In this document: positions 5,773 to 13,401 of the stretch, one piece after another
How the letters are laid out: the number at the start of each line of letters is the position of its first letter
Position numbering within the stretch: position 1 is the stretch's first letter
IMG/VR virus record: IMGVR_UViG_3300021138_000204
Coordinates: 1-20,988 of that record
DNA: 20,988 nucleotides
Source of the DNA: a virus
Reading direction: 5' to 3' (one strand)
Position numbers and translations under genes: made by a program
Notes under the pieces: model-generated
Told to the model about the DNA's origin: nothing
Database searches by the model: none
The model's input: the letters and a program-made list of their open reading frames with translations, nothing else

Positions 5773-6360
5773 TTATAACGGCCAAGAAATGTTCGTCAAC
5801 AACCCCAACAAGAACAAAGCAATACCGATGCAGCCAGCTGAGATTCCCACCCACAGGAACGCCATGCTCACCGCCAAGATGCTGCTGGATGCCAGAACAA
5901 TGCCTATCTGCAGACCAGTGCTGGCTGCGCTGAACCACGCACCTTTCTTTTTGGCAGCATCGCGCTCATCTTCCAGCTTGTGAGCCTTGGTCATGAGCTC
6001 TTGTTTGCCTTCTCCCGACACTGGATCGCTTTCGTATCGTTCCACTGTGATGCGAGTCTGGGCAAGTTTATTTGTGATGGCAGTGCGTTGTATATTAGTG
6101 AGGTTGGGGTCAAGTAACTGAACTTCCAAGTCTGCCACCGTTTGTTCAAACACAGCTTGTTTTATACTCTTGGCTTGGTAGAAGTTCCACATGTCGTTTG
6201 AGCTCAACGTGCCGTTCAGCACACGGCTGCTGTAACTGTTGCCCACCATGGCACACAACGCCAACACCGCAGCACAAATGCTGATAACAACACTGGCTCG
6301 ACTTTTCATTATGGCTTCGCCTTCGCTACGACTCAGCACCTTCCCTGTTTTGTCTTTCAT
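5773..6360 (-). CDS. DUF4337-like membrane protein
   Basis: A 195-residue protein starting MKDKTGKVLSRSEGEAIMK. There is a membrane segment at about residues 20-36 (VVISICAAVLALCAMVG) and two more near the C-terminus, with a coiled, charged middle. The segment NDMWNFYQAKSIKQ resembles the DUF4337 family signature; its function is not known. The start at 6360 is set by AAGGAG about 8 nt upstream on the coding strand, and longer in-frame extensions cross the promoter inverted repeat. The kinase-like gene follows after 4 nt. Confidence 0.65.
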   Translation of the reverse strand: MKDKTGKVLSRSEGEAIMKSRASVVISICAAVLALCAMVGNSYSSRVLNGTLSSNDMWNFYQAKSIKQAVFEQTVADLEVQLLDPNLTNIQRTAITNKLAQTRITVERYESDPVSGEGKQELMTKAHKLEDERDAAKKKGAWFSAASTGLQIGIVLASSSILAVSMAFLWVGISAGCIGIALFLLGLLTNISWPL

Positions 6361-6377
6361 GAGGTAACTCCTTGTTT

Positions 6378-6445
6378 TGAGATATTTAGTCTTTGCCGTG
6401 CAAGCCTGTGAGATCTTGCTGCGCAGCAGTTTACTAAATATCTCA
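6378..6445. promoter_or_regulatory. divergent late-type promoter pair in a 13-bp inverted repeat
   Basis: TGAGATATTTAGT (6378-6390) and ACTAAATATCTCA (6433-6445) are exact inverted copies separated by 42 nt. Read outward, each arm gives ACTAAATATCTCA, with a TAAATA core like the T4 late promoter. The left arm faces the DUF4337 gene and lies just ahead of its AAGGAG. The right arm faces tRNA-Arg. This symmetrical layout matches the pair at 8209-8244. Confidence 0.55.
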
Positions 6446-6486
6446 GCTCGACATTGTCTCGATGCTGTTGTAATATCTGGAAATAG

Positions 6487-6563
6487 GCCCTGGTAGCTCA
6501 AATGTATAGAGCTGGTCCGTCCTAAGGACAAGGTTGGGAGTTAGAATCTCTCCCAGGGCGCCA
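6487..6563 (+). tRNA. tRNA-Arg (anticodon CCT) with altered elbow
   Basis: Acceptor GCCCTGG/CCAGGGC is perfect, then G and encoded CCA. The D-stem is GCTC/GAGC. Anticodon loop GTCCTAA gives CCT (codon AGG); the outermost stem pair (G-A) is mismatched. The T-arm is GGGAG-TTAGAAT-CTCTC. Position 56 is A instead of C, and the D-loop AAATGTATA has GT where GG is usual, so a T19-A56 pair could replace G19-C56. Confidence 0.85.
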
Positions 6564-6570
6564 TCTGGTG

Positions 6571-6685
6571 TAAATATTTATGAGGTATGCCTAGCGCAGA
6601 ACCGGCGTCGCATGAGATAGACCGAAACTGTTCTTATAACTGGCATCGCAAGCTGAGGAGGTCCGATCTCCTGAGGCCTCCGCTA
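6571..6685 (+). other. structured segment after tRNA-Arg, possibly a degenerate tRNA
   Basis: It begins with the palindrome TAAATATTTA (6571-6580), like the boxes before other tRNAs. It ends with AGGAG-GTCCGAT-CTCCT, which resembles a T-arm, then GAGGCCTCC. A D-arm-like GCC/GGC is present near the 5' side (GAGGTATGCC start at 6582). No acceptable anticodon arm was found and no CCA is encoded. It could be a decayed tRNA or another small RNA. Confidence 0.3.
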
Positions 6686-6687
6686 TA

Positions 6688-6715
6688 TTGACACTCAATG
6701 TTTATGCGTTATAGT
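6688..6715 (+). promoter_or_regulatory. sigma70-type promoter, TTGACA-16-TATAGT
   Basis: TTGACA (6688-6693), a 16-nt spacer and TATAGT (6710-6715). The predicted start of transcription is about 6722, almost at the ATG at 6724. The downstream gene would then have a leaderless mRNA, which fits the missing Shine-Dalgarno. Confidence 0.6.
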
Positions 6716-6723
6716 TGCATATA

Positions 6724-6972
6724 ATGGAAAACAACAAAAGAGTCGCCCCCAAGCCCTATCAATGGCTGGCTTGGTGTGCCACGGCAAGTTTGATTGCCAG
6801 CAGCATCATGGCCAGTTTGAACCTCTATCCCTATTACAACTGGGGATTTGTGTGGAGTAATCTGTTGTGGATCGCAGTGGGTATAATGTGGCGTGAAAAA
6901 AGTTTGATAGTTATGAATACAACACTAACTGCGATCTACATTGTGGGTCTCGCATTCACATATATCAAATAG
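6724..6972 (+). CDS. small membrane protein (three predicted helices)
   Basis: 82 residues from ATG 6724 (MENNKRVAPKPYQWLAWC). Hydrophobic segments at about 14-32, 40-56 and 62-80 suggest three membrane helices. The order of W, G and N residues (WSNLLWIAVGIMW, then LIVMNTTLTAIY) loosely recalls PQ-loop/SemiSWEET proteins, but this is only an impression. A TTG at 6715 would add three residues and overlaps the -10 box, so it is unlikely. The DUF3307-like gene follows after 9 nt, so the two form an operon. Confidence 0.6.
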   Translation: MENNKRVAPKPYQWLAWCATASLIASSIMASLNLYPYYNWGFVWSNLLWIAVGIMWREKSLIVMNTTLTAIYIVGLAFTYIK

Positions 6973-6981
6973 AGGCAAACA

Positions 6982-7350
6982 ATGATTACTGTAATTGGTC
7001 TACTTGTGCTGTTGCAAATCAAACATGTTTTTGCCGACTATGTTTGGCAAACCATGTGGGAGATTACAAACAAAGGCACGTGGGGGCATGCCGGAGGCAT
7101 TGTTCACAGTGCCAAACACGTGGCTTTGAGTTCACTGGTGTTGTGTTGGTTTGTGCCGTCGACTGGCATGTTCATGATGCTGTTGGCCACAGAGTTTGTG
7201 TTGCATTACCATATCGACTGGGCCAAAAATCAAGTTCTCCAGCGCATGGCATGGACCAGTGCAGGACCGGGATATTGGTGGGCCATGGGCACAGACCAGA
7301 TGTTGCATCAGTTGTGCTATTTGCTCATGGCAGGCTGGGCAGTGGCCTGA
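6982..7350 (+). CDS. DUF3307-like membrane protein
   Basis: A 122-residue multi-helix membrane protein. The conserved polar residues of the DUF3307 family appear to be present: H15 and D19 in KHVFADYVWQ, H36/H42/H46 in the loop GHAGGIVHSAKH, H75xH77 and D79 in HYHIDWAK, and DQxxH (105-109). The family is common in phages and has no known function; the buried His/Asp set suggests a metal site. GAGG is 6 nt before the ATG. The 3' end overlaps the convergent gene at 7317-8183 by 34 bp. Confidence 0.75.
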   Translation: MITVIGLLVLLQIKHVFADYVWQTMWEITNKGTWGHAGGIVHSAKHVALSSLVLCWFVPSTGMFMMLLATEFVLHYHIDWAKNQVLQRMAWTSAGPGYWWAMGTDQMLHQLCYLLMAGWAVA

Positions 7351-8183
7351 ATCTTGAGCTGACCAGACTCTTGCCAATATCGGAATTTATCAACAGGCAC
7401 TATATAGCTGGGAGCACTGAGCCACACTTCGTGCTCTGCTGGAAATTTTAGTCCGCTGAGCTGTCTTGCTGAAAAGTTGTTTTTGGCTGGATCCAGCAGT
7501 TGATCACAAGTGTGCAACATGTTGCCACCCAGTTTGAGAAGCCTGTTGGCCATCCCATCTTTCCAGGCTTGCGCACCACGAAACAGGTCAATGCCACTTG
7601 TGGTGCTGTCTGTGCGGCGTCCTTGCCAATAGGGGTTCAAAGTGTCAATAGCCTGTAAAGCATCAACCAGCTCGGTATATGATGGTGTTTCGCGTAGTTC
7701 ATTGTGTGTCAAGGTCCAGTATATGTATCTCAATACACTATTCAAGTCTGCTGGACCTCCACCTGGCCCCAATACCGGTTCGAGTTGTGGAAAACTGTGC
7801 CACCAATCTCCGGCAGGGCATATGCCAATGACAGGATTGCCCTGGGGCAACACAACATAGACAGTGCCGTAACCATAGGCAGTGGCCAAGTCCGTGGAGC
7901 AAATCAAACTTTGGCTACGTTTGGGATACATGCTCCAGCGATCACTGTTGTCCACAATCTCGGTGTAATAGTTCATGGTGTTGGCGCTCCACCGTTTGAA
8001 CTTGGCTGGCTCCACATATTGCACCCCCGATGATTTTGCTGGTGTACCTCGGTAAATGCGGCACAGGCCGCTTATGGCCCGATCTAGTGCCAGCTTGATG
8101 GTGGGCAGATTTTGGAAAAACTCATCATCGCTAACGGCCACATTTCGTGTGCGTTGTTCATATTCCACTTCGCTGATCTTCAT
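7317..8183 (-). CDS. ADP-ribosyltransferase-like protein with MKISEV leader
   Basis: A 288-residue protein beginning MKISEVEYEQ. The pattern of an R-S-E ADP-ribosyltransferase is visible. An early strand has IYRG (R45). A middle strand has KRSQSLICST (S-x-S at 90-92, with S96 as another candidate), followed by AYGYGTVYVVLP. A late E-x-E is in PAEHEVWLSAP (E250, E252), followed by the hydrophobic strand usual after it. Such enzymes transfer ADP-ribose from NAD to host proteins. T4 Alt is the best-known phage example and is injected from the head. Fold assignment is by motif order only. The start has AGGA about 10 nt upstream and lies behind the divergent late-type box at 8209. Confidence 0.55.
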   Translation of the reverse strand: MKISEVEYEQRTRNVAVSDDEFFQNLPTIKLALDRAISGLCRIYRGTPAKSSGVQYVEPAKFKRWSANTMNYYTEIVDNSDRWSMYPKRSQSLICSTDLATAYGYGTVYVVLPQGNPVIGICPAGDWWHSFPQLEPVLGPGGGPADLNSVLRYIYWTLTHNELRETPSYTELVDALQAIDTLNPYWQGRRTDSTTSGIDLFRGAQAWKDGMANRLLKLGGNMLHTCDQLLDPAKNNFSARQLSGLKFPAEHEVWLSAPSYIVPVDKFRYWQESGQLKIQATAQPAMSK

Positions 8184-8208
8184 GTTGCTGAATTCCTGTG
8201 TTATGTGT

Positions 8209-8244
8209 GATATTTATCGCTGCCATTGCGGTGTGATAAATATC
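8209..8244. promoter_or_regulatory. divergent late-type promoter pair, GATATTTATC / GATAAATATC
   Basis: GATATTTATC (8209-8218) and GATAAATATC (8235-8244) are inverted copies separated by 16 nt. Read outward, both give GATAAATATC, close to TATAAATA. Each lies 22-25 nt before an ATG (8183 minus, 8267 plus). The two downstream leaders also resemble each other (ACAGGAATTC and ACAGGATTC), which suggests the intergenic region arose by inverted duplication. Confidence 0.6.
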
Positions 8245-8266
8245 CTGTATCACAACAGGATTCGTT

Positions 8267-11200
8267 ATGAAGTTATTCAAAATACTGGAAAGCCGCCTAC
8301 TGGACCAACCTACGAAAACCCCCGAACATATTGCACAAGAGCAAAATGTGCCAGTCGCTCAGGTAATGAAATCCCTGAAAGCGGGCATTGCGGTGGAGCA
8401 AGAGCACACAAGTGATATTGGTGCGGCTCGCGAGATAGCCCTGGACCACTTGGCTGAGCGCTGGGATTATTATGATGTGCTGGCCCGGGCAGAGAGCAAC
8501 ACGGTCACAGAAGCACCTGTGCCTGGCACACAGTTTGTCACGCTTGATGCCGCACAGATCCAGGAAGGGTTGACTTATCTGGAAGGGTTGTCAGAACAAA
8601 TCAGTGACGAAAGCACGGAGTATGATGACGAAAACCGCCCCGACATCTACCGAAAATTGGAACGAGACCACAGAGCGGTTACTGCCGTGCAGACTGTGAT
8701 GCAAAACAATCTTAGAGCCATGGCCGATCCCCATCTGGGAGCCAACAGCATCTTTCTCTACGACGTGGACGACAGTGATCTCAGTTACATGGACTTTGTG
8801 GGGGCCATTCATGTGGTGCTGGAGGACCGCGTGGCCGAGGTCAAGTGGATTGGCAGCTACGGCGCCAACGGTGGTGGACTTCTCAAGGCAGCAATGAAGA
8901 TCGCCAAGCAGCGAGGCGCCACCAGCATGAAACTGGATGCCAAGTGGGAGAGTGAAGGGTTCTATACCAAAATGGGGTTCCAGCAAACTGGGCCATCGGT
9001 GAGCCAGCCCCTGAGCGGCAGCCAACTCACACCGTTCAGCAAGGAACTGGACGAAGTGGCCATGAGCCCCAACGCCTTGAAAACCTGGGTAAGACAAAAT
9101 TCCAACGTGATAAACAATGTCACCATGGGATTTGAAGCCGAAATGTGCGTGCCCGATCTGGCGGGGTCGGAAGACGATGACGAGCTGGAATTGGATTACC
9201 GCGAGGACGAATTCATCAGCAACTACAACTGGCACCAAGATATAAAAAACTTCTTTTTGGGGGGTGAGAGCCCAGACCTCCGCCGCGATATCCAACGGGC
9301 AATTGATGCCTGCGAGGAGGACATAAACGACTGGATATCAGATGACATGCAAAAATCGATTACAAAAGCTGACGTCCTAGAGCGCATACGCAGTAACAAT
9401 CCAGACCTAAGCACCCAAGAGATCACGGACGAATATGAAAACCAGGGTGCAGAACATGACACTGCCATGGAAGAACTGATCCAGGAATATTACGAAAACT
9501 GGGAATTTGACGACTGGGGCAGCCCAAACAACTGCCGCAAAATGAGTCAGTTTGCCGACAGATACGATCTATCATGGCCCTATTGGCGGGAAAGCGCTCG
9601 GACTAAGAATAGTGACTACAGCTACAGCGAACTGGCTGACAGTTGGACGAGTTCATCGGGATATAAGAGCACTGCCAGCACTGGATATCACAGTACCAAG
9701 CGTCAACCTGATCTTTGGATATTTGAGCCCGACAGCAGCATAACGCCTGACGACAGCGATGATGGTGGTGTGGAAATGGTGAGCCCGCCCATGCCGTTTC
9801 AGGATGGCATAGCCGCATTGACTAAATTCTTTGCCTGGGCCCAAACCGCCGGCGCCTATGCCAATCAATCATGCGGCTTCCACATCGGAGTCAGTTTGCC
9901 ATTGGAGATGCAAAAAGCCATAGATCCTGTGAAATTGTTGCTGTTTCTGGGTGATGAACATGTGTTGGCTCAATTTGGTCGCAGTGCCAATACCTATGCT
10001 CGCAGCAGCATGAAAACGCTGCGAAACAAATTAAGTGAGTTGCCCGGTCTAAAAAACAGCAACCCCCAAGATGGCATGGCAGTTGTGAAAAGGATCCTGG
10101 CTGACCCAGCTCGCGGCTGGATGGAGCAACTACTCAACAACAGTGACCGCTATGTCAGTGTCAACATCAAAGACAACTACATTGAATTTCGCAGCGCAGG
10201 CGGCGACTACTTTGAAAAACAGCAGGAAATTTTCAACACTGTGATGCGTTATGTGAGAGCCATGACCATTGCAGCCGATCCTCAAGAGGAAAAGCAGGAA
10301 TATCTCAAAAAACTCTACAAGTTGTTGGCTGGCAGCATCCAGCAGAGTGCTAATCCTATTGGTGCGTTTATGAGATATGCCGCAGGCCAGATAACTCGTG
10401 ACGAACTGTTGAAAATTATACAACAGAAAGCACCAAGTAAGCCCAAACTTGACTCAACCCCCAAACCAACAGGCACAGCGGTACCCGCGGATTGGCAGCA
10501 TTATGAAATATTACGCGCTAGTGACGAATTCAAAGTGCATGAGTTCCTGGCACCCAACCCCAGCGCTGCGCTGGAAAAGAAAGCACAGTGGGCGTCCGAA
10601 TCAGGTGTAAAGAACAGTGATTACATATTGCGACGGCCATCTACAACGCCGGTTGCAGAAAACTTCGCGGATGGTAAGGGTCCGGGTCGGCCCGGCGACA
10701 GCCAGCGGCACGGTATCCCGAAAAATGCCACCATTGCTCAGCTTGAGAAGGCAGCCAAATCCAAAGGTCGCAAAGGCCAGCTGGCACGGTGGCAGATCAA
10801 CATGCGCCGAGGTCACCACAAGGAAAGCCTACAAGAATTATTTGATCCCGACAACTTGCCTCGAGACATAGAAATCGACCTGGTTAATGAGTATCCTGAT
10901 GAAAAAAGATGGAACATTGTGAGAGAGGGCAAGCAGCGATGGCGGCTGGATATTGGAACAAGCGAGGAACCGGGAGTTTGGGAGGTGTCATTTCTCGCCC
11001 TTGGTAGTGACAGGTCATGGGAAATAACCGGCGGTGGCGGCGCTCCGCAGATATTTGCCGCCGTGGGTGCTGTTTTGTATCAAGAAGCTCAAAAAAACTC
11101 TGAAATCCAAGGTTATTTGTTTACAGCCAAAGAACCCAGCCGAGTCAAGCTATATAAAGTTCTCAGTAAAAAACTCAGCCAACAGTTGCACTGGGTTTAT

Positions 11201-11914
11201 GATCCCCAATTGGGAGAAGTGCTGAGAGATTGGGCTGACGAACAGGTATTCGCCATTGTTAGCCCTGCCAAGTATCGACAAGTTTCGGGATATTTCCAGG
11301 ACACTGATGTTGCTGAAGCCACACAACCGTCAGCTCAAACGGGCGCGAGTCTGACTGTCTGGGATATCGATGACACCCTGATGCACACAGCAGCGCGTGT
11401 GTTTGTTGTGGAACCCAGTGGTCGTCGACGCCAACTATCACCATCTGAGTTCAACAGTTACGATTTGCGTCCTGGCGAACATTATGACTTCTCAGAGTTT
11501 CAAAATTCTCAGTTGTTCTATGACACCAGCAAGCCAATTGAAAAGATTTGGCGCACAGCTCAAAACACCTTGGCCAACATAGGAAAACGCCCCGGCAGTC
11601 GCATGATCATTGTGACAGCACGATCAGAGTTTGACAACACAAGCTTGTTTCTCAAGACCTTTGAGAAACATGGCATGGACATGAGCAAGGTCAAAGTCTA
11701 CACTGTGGCAGGTGCCAGCAACAAAAAACCACTGATCCGGAGATTGCTGGACAAGGGGCAGTTTACGGAATGTCGCCTATTTGACGATCATCCCGGCAAC
11801 TTGCAAGATTTCCTCAGCTTGCATCAGGACTTTCCGGAAATCAAGCTCAAAGCATTTCCAGTGGGACACAACGGTGCCGTGGGCAACCCTGTTATTTTGG
11901 GTGGACAAAAATGA
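8267..11914 (+). CDS. 1215-residue multidomain protein (DUF5661-like, GNAT, amidoligase, HAD)
   Basis: Domains in order, by motif. Residues 18-74 are DUF5661-like (EHT...AREIALDHLAE...YY). About 165-242 is a GNAT acetyltransferase core (GANGGGLLKAAMKIAK, then EGFYTKMGFQ). About 284-690 is an amidoligase: GFEAEM (288-293), CGFHIGVSL (536-544) and YIEFRSAGG (638-646) match the Glu, His and Arg motifs of that ATP-dependent peptide-bond-forming family. A basic segment follows (803-848, GPGRPGDSQRHGIPK), then an alpha/beta domain of unknown type (about 860-1002). A HAD phosphatase ends the protein (1029-1205): DIDDTL at 1033-1038, T1117, and FDDH at 1172-1175. The leader MKLFKILES resembles other leaders here. 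The protein may be cut into parts by the prohead protease. Its role is unknown; modification of host or virion proteins is an inference. Confidence 0.7.
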   Translation: MKLFKILESRLLDQPTKTPEHIAQEQNVPVAQVMKSLKAGIAVEQEHTSDIGAAREIALDHLAERWDYYDVLARAESNTVTEAPVPGTQFVTLDAAQIQEGLTYLEGLSEQISDESTEYDDENRPDIYRKLERDHRAVTAVQTVMQNNLRAMADPHLGANSIFLYDVDDSDLSYMDFVGAIHVVLEDRVAEVKWIGSYGANGGGLLKAAMKIAKQRGATSMKLDAKWESEGFYTKMGFQQTGPSVSQPLSGSQLTPFSKELDEVAMSPNALKTWVRQNSNVINNVTMGFEAEMCVPDLAGSEDDDELELDYREDEFISNYNWHQDIKNFFLGGESPDLRRDIQRAIDACEEDINDWISDDMQKSITKADVLERIRSNNPDLSTQEITDEYENQGAEHDTAMEELIQEYYENWEFDDWGSPNNCRKMSQFADRYDLSWPYWRESARTKNSDYSYSELADSWTSSSGYKSTASTGYHSTKRQPDLWIFEPDSSITPDDSDDGGVEMVSPPMPFQDGIAALTKFFAWAQTAGAYANQSCGFHIGVSLPLEMQKAIDPVKLLLFLGDEHVLAQFGRSANTYARSSMKTLRNKLSELPGLKNSNPQDGMAVVKRILADPARGWMEQLLNNSDRYVSVNIKDNYIEFRSAGGDYFEKQQEIFNTVMRYVRAMTIAADPQEEKQEYLKKLYKLLAGSIQQSANPIGAFMRYAAGQITRDELLKIIQQKAPSKPKLDSTPKPTGTAVPADWQHYEILRASDEFKVHEFLAPNPSAALEKKAQWASESGVKNSDYILRRPSTTPVAENFADGKGPGRPGDSQRHGIPKNATIAQLEKAAKSKGRKGQLARWQINMRRGHHKESLQELFDPDNLPRDIEIDLVNEYPDEKRWNIVREGKQRWRLDIGTSEEPGVWEVSFLALGSDRSWEITGGGGAPQIFAAVGAVLYQEAQKNSEIQGYLFTAKEPSRVKLYKVLSKKLSQQLHWVYDPQLGEVLRDWADEQVFAIVSPAKYRQVSGYFQDTDVAEATQPSAQTGASLTVWDIDDTLMHTAARVFVVEPSGRRRQLSPSEFNSYDLRPGEHYDFSEFQNSQLFYDTSKPIEKIWRTAQNTLANIGKRPGSRMIIVTARSEFDNTSLFLKTFEKHGMDMSKVKVYTVAGASNKKPLIRRLLDKGQFTECRLFDDHPGNLQDFLSLHQDFPEIKLKAFPVGHNGAVGNPVILGGQK

Positions 11915-12990
11915 GCACAGTAGTGGCACTGGGCAGCAATGCTTTTTATATCCGCAGTCGACCCAGTCTTGCATACAACGTCACCAACATACAGTGGAAT
12001 ACTCCCACTGTTTACAACAATGGAACTTACAACCAACTGGTGTCCATGGTTACCGTGGGTTCTTACTACGTAGGGGCCACAAACACCGGCACCGTTGTGG
12101 CAGGCACCAGTCTGGACGCCATTGGTGAAGGGCCAAGTATAAGTGGAACCAATGCATGGTTCACGCCCACTGGCATGTCAACTGATGGCACAGTGGTATT
12201 GATTGTGGGTATGTATAGAGATCCCACCACACTGCAAGAGGTAGGGGCAGTGTTTACCAACCAGGAAAACGATGCCTTGTTGTATGTGGACCCTGCTACG
12301 CTGCTGGTCACCTCGGTTTCCAGCCCCGATACCATTTCAGCATACCAAGGAAACCAGTGTATCATTTATTATCCACTGTGGAATGTTCCCACTGCCAACA
12401 GTGTGTTATACAGTTGCAGATATGTAAAGATCCCTTTGATTTATGACACAGATCCGGTGCCAGTATGGATTGTGTGTGGACGAAAAGACAGCAGCCATGG
12501 TGGCATCTGGTGGTCCAGTGATCAAGTAACTTGGACCGAGCTGCCATTGCCGCTGGCTTTTCAAGATCGCACGGTATTTGATGTCACAGTTATGGAGTAT
12601 ACAGACACCAGTCCCCCCACTTATCGCATGTATTTCAGTTGCTGGGGTGTGATATTGAACTTTGAATTCCTATCAGCAACATGGAACAGCAGTCAGGAAC
12701 TAGTGACCCCCTATGCACAACCCGATCTATTTCGCATTGCGCAAAATAACAGCAATGAACTGGTGGCTGTGGCAAGTGGTGGCATTTTCCGCAGTGCAGA
12801 CGGAGTAAACTGGAGCAGATTCAGTCAACCAGGATATCAATTTCGCGGTGTGGCCTGGCTAAACGACATGTGGGTCGTGGGCAGTGAAACCTTGTTGCAG
12901 ACCAATCAGTTGTGGACCAGCACTGACGGGGTCACTTGGACAGGCAACACAGTGGGCGTCAACGTGCAAGATGTCACAGTTGTGGGTTGA
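11911..12990 (+). CDS. Asp-box (BNR-like) beta-propeller-like protein
   Basis: A 359-residue protein with at least three Asp-box repeats: SSDQVTW (202-208), SADGVNW (295-301) and STDGVTW (337-343), the SxDxGxTW turn of sialidase-type beta-propellers. The sequence is rich in Thr, Ser, Val and Gly, as in virion surface proteins. The repeats suggest a carbohydrate-binding or structural propeller, perhaps part of a tail fibre or capsid decoration. Sialidase catalytic residues are not evident. Its ATG overlaps the stop of the multidomain gene (ATGA), so the two are translated from one mRNA. Confidence 0.55.
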   Translation: MSTVVALGSNAFYIRSRPSLAYNVTNIQWNTPTVYNNGTYNQLVSMVTVGSYYVGATNTGTVVAGTSLDAIGEGPSISGTNAWFTPTGMSTDGTVVLIVGMYRDPTTLQEVGAVFTNQENDALLYVDPATLLVTSVSSPDTISAYQGNQCIIYYPLWNVPTANSVLYSCRYVKIPLIYDTDPVPVWIVCGRKDSSHGGIWWSSDQVTWTELPLPLAFQDRTVFDVTVMEYTDTSPPTYRMYFSCWGVILNFEFLSATWNSSQELVTPYAQPDLFRIAQNNSNELVAVASGGIFRSADGVNWSRFSQPGYQFRGVAWLNDMWVVGSETLLQTNQLWTSTDGVTWTGNTVGVNVQDVTVVG

Positions 12991-13041
12991 CAACATATGA
13001 TGTTATATTACAAACTTGTATAACAACAAGGAGACTATAAT

Positions 13042-13317
13042 ATGACATTGGGTGTTCTCGACGCTGGCGACAAGGTTCGCCTTTCTGCACTTATTAACGA
13101 AGGTGTTCAAACACTGAACGATATCCAGGCCCTCAAAGAAAGCCTCAAGGACACTGTTGATACCATCAGCGAGGAGATGGAGATTGACAAGAAGGTTCTC
13201 AACACTGCTATCCGAACTGCTTGGAAAAGCACACAGAACAAGAACCCACTGGAAGACAGCCGTGAAGCACTAGACGAAGTGGAACAAGTGCTCGTGGCTG
13301 CTGGATTTCAGGTCTAA
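13042..13317 (+). CDS. dsbA: DsbA-like double-stranded DNA-binding protein
   Basis: 91 residues, acidic and all-helical (GDKVRLSALINEGVQTLNDI at residues 9-28, then a long charged helix). Length (T4 DsbA has 89) and helix pattern fit the phage DsbA family, a double-stranded-DNA-binding protein of T4 that binds near late promoters. AAGGAG lies 9 nt before the ATG. It stands directly before the polymerase gene and is followed by a perfect hairpin. Assignment is by pattern, not alignment. Confidence 0.65.
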   Translation: MTLGVLDAGDKVRLSALINEGVQTLNDIQALKESLKDTVDTISEEMEIDKKVLNTAIRTAWKSTQNKNPLEDSREALDEVEQVLVAAGFQV

Positions 13318-13329
13318 TATACTCAACTA

Positions 13330-13362
13330 TACGCCTGGCATCTATAGCAGTTGCCAGGCGTA
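13330..13362 (+). terminator. perfect 11-bp hairpin before the polymerase gene
   Basis: TACGCCTGGCA (13330-13340) and TGCCAGGCGTA (13352-13362) are exact inverted repeats around an 11-nt loop. There is no T run afterwards. It may terminate dsbA transcription, stabilise the 3' end of the mRNA, or regulate the polymerase, since its 3' arm is only 6 nt before a TATAAT box. Confidence 0.5.
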
Positions 13363-13368
13363 GTCGTC

Positions 13369-13374
13369 TATAAT
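13369..13374 (+). promoter_or_regulatory. TATAAT -10 box before gp43A
   Basis: A perfect TATAAT 27 nt before the polymerase GTG start. No good -35 lies 17 nt upstream, since that region is in the hairpin. It would need an activator or a phage-modified polymerase. Confidence 0.35.
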
Positions 13375-13401
13375 AGATGAGAATAGTGCAAGGAGAAGTA
13401 T

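Noticed and set aside
6361-6531. N-terminal extension of the DUF4337 protein
   Set aside because: It would run through the tRNA-Arg 5' part and the promoter inverted repeat; the internal ATG at 6360 has a good AAGGAG.
12987-13024. TTGACA promoter before dsbA
   Set aside because: No acceptable -10 lies 16-18 nt downstream; TATATT is too close and TATAAC too far.
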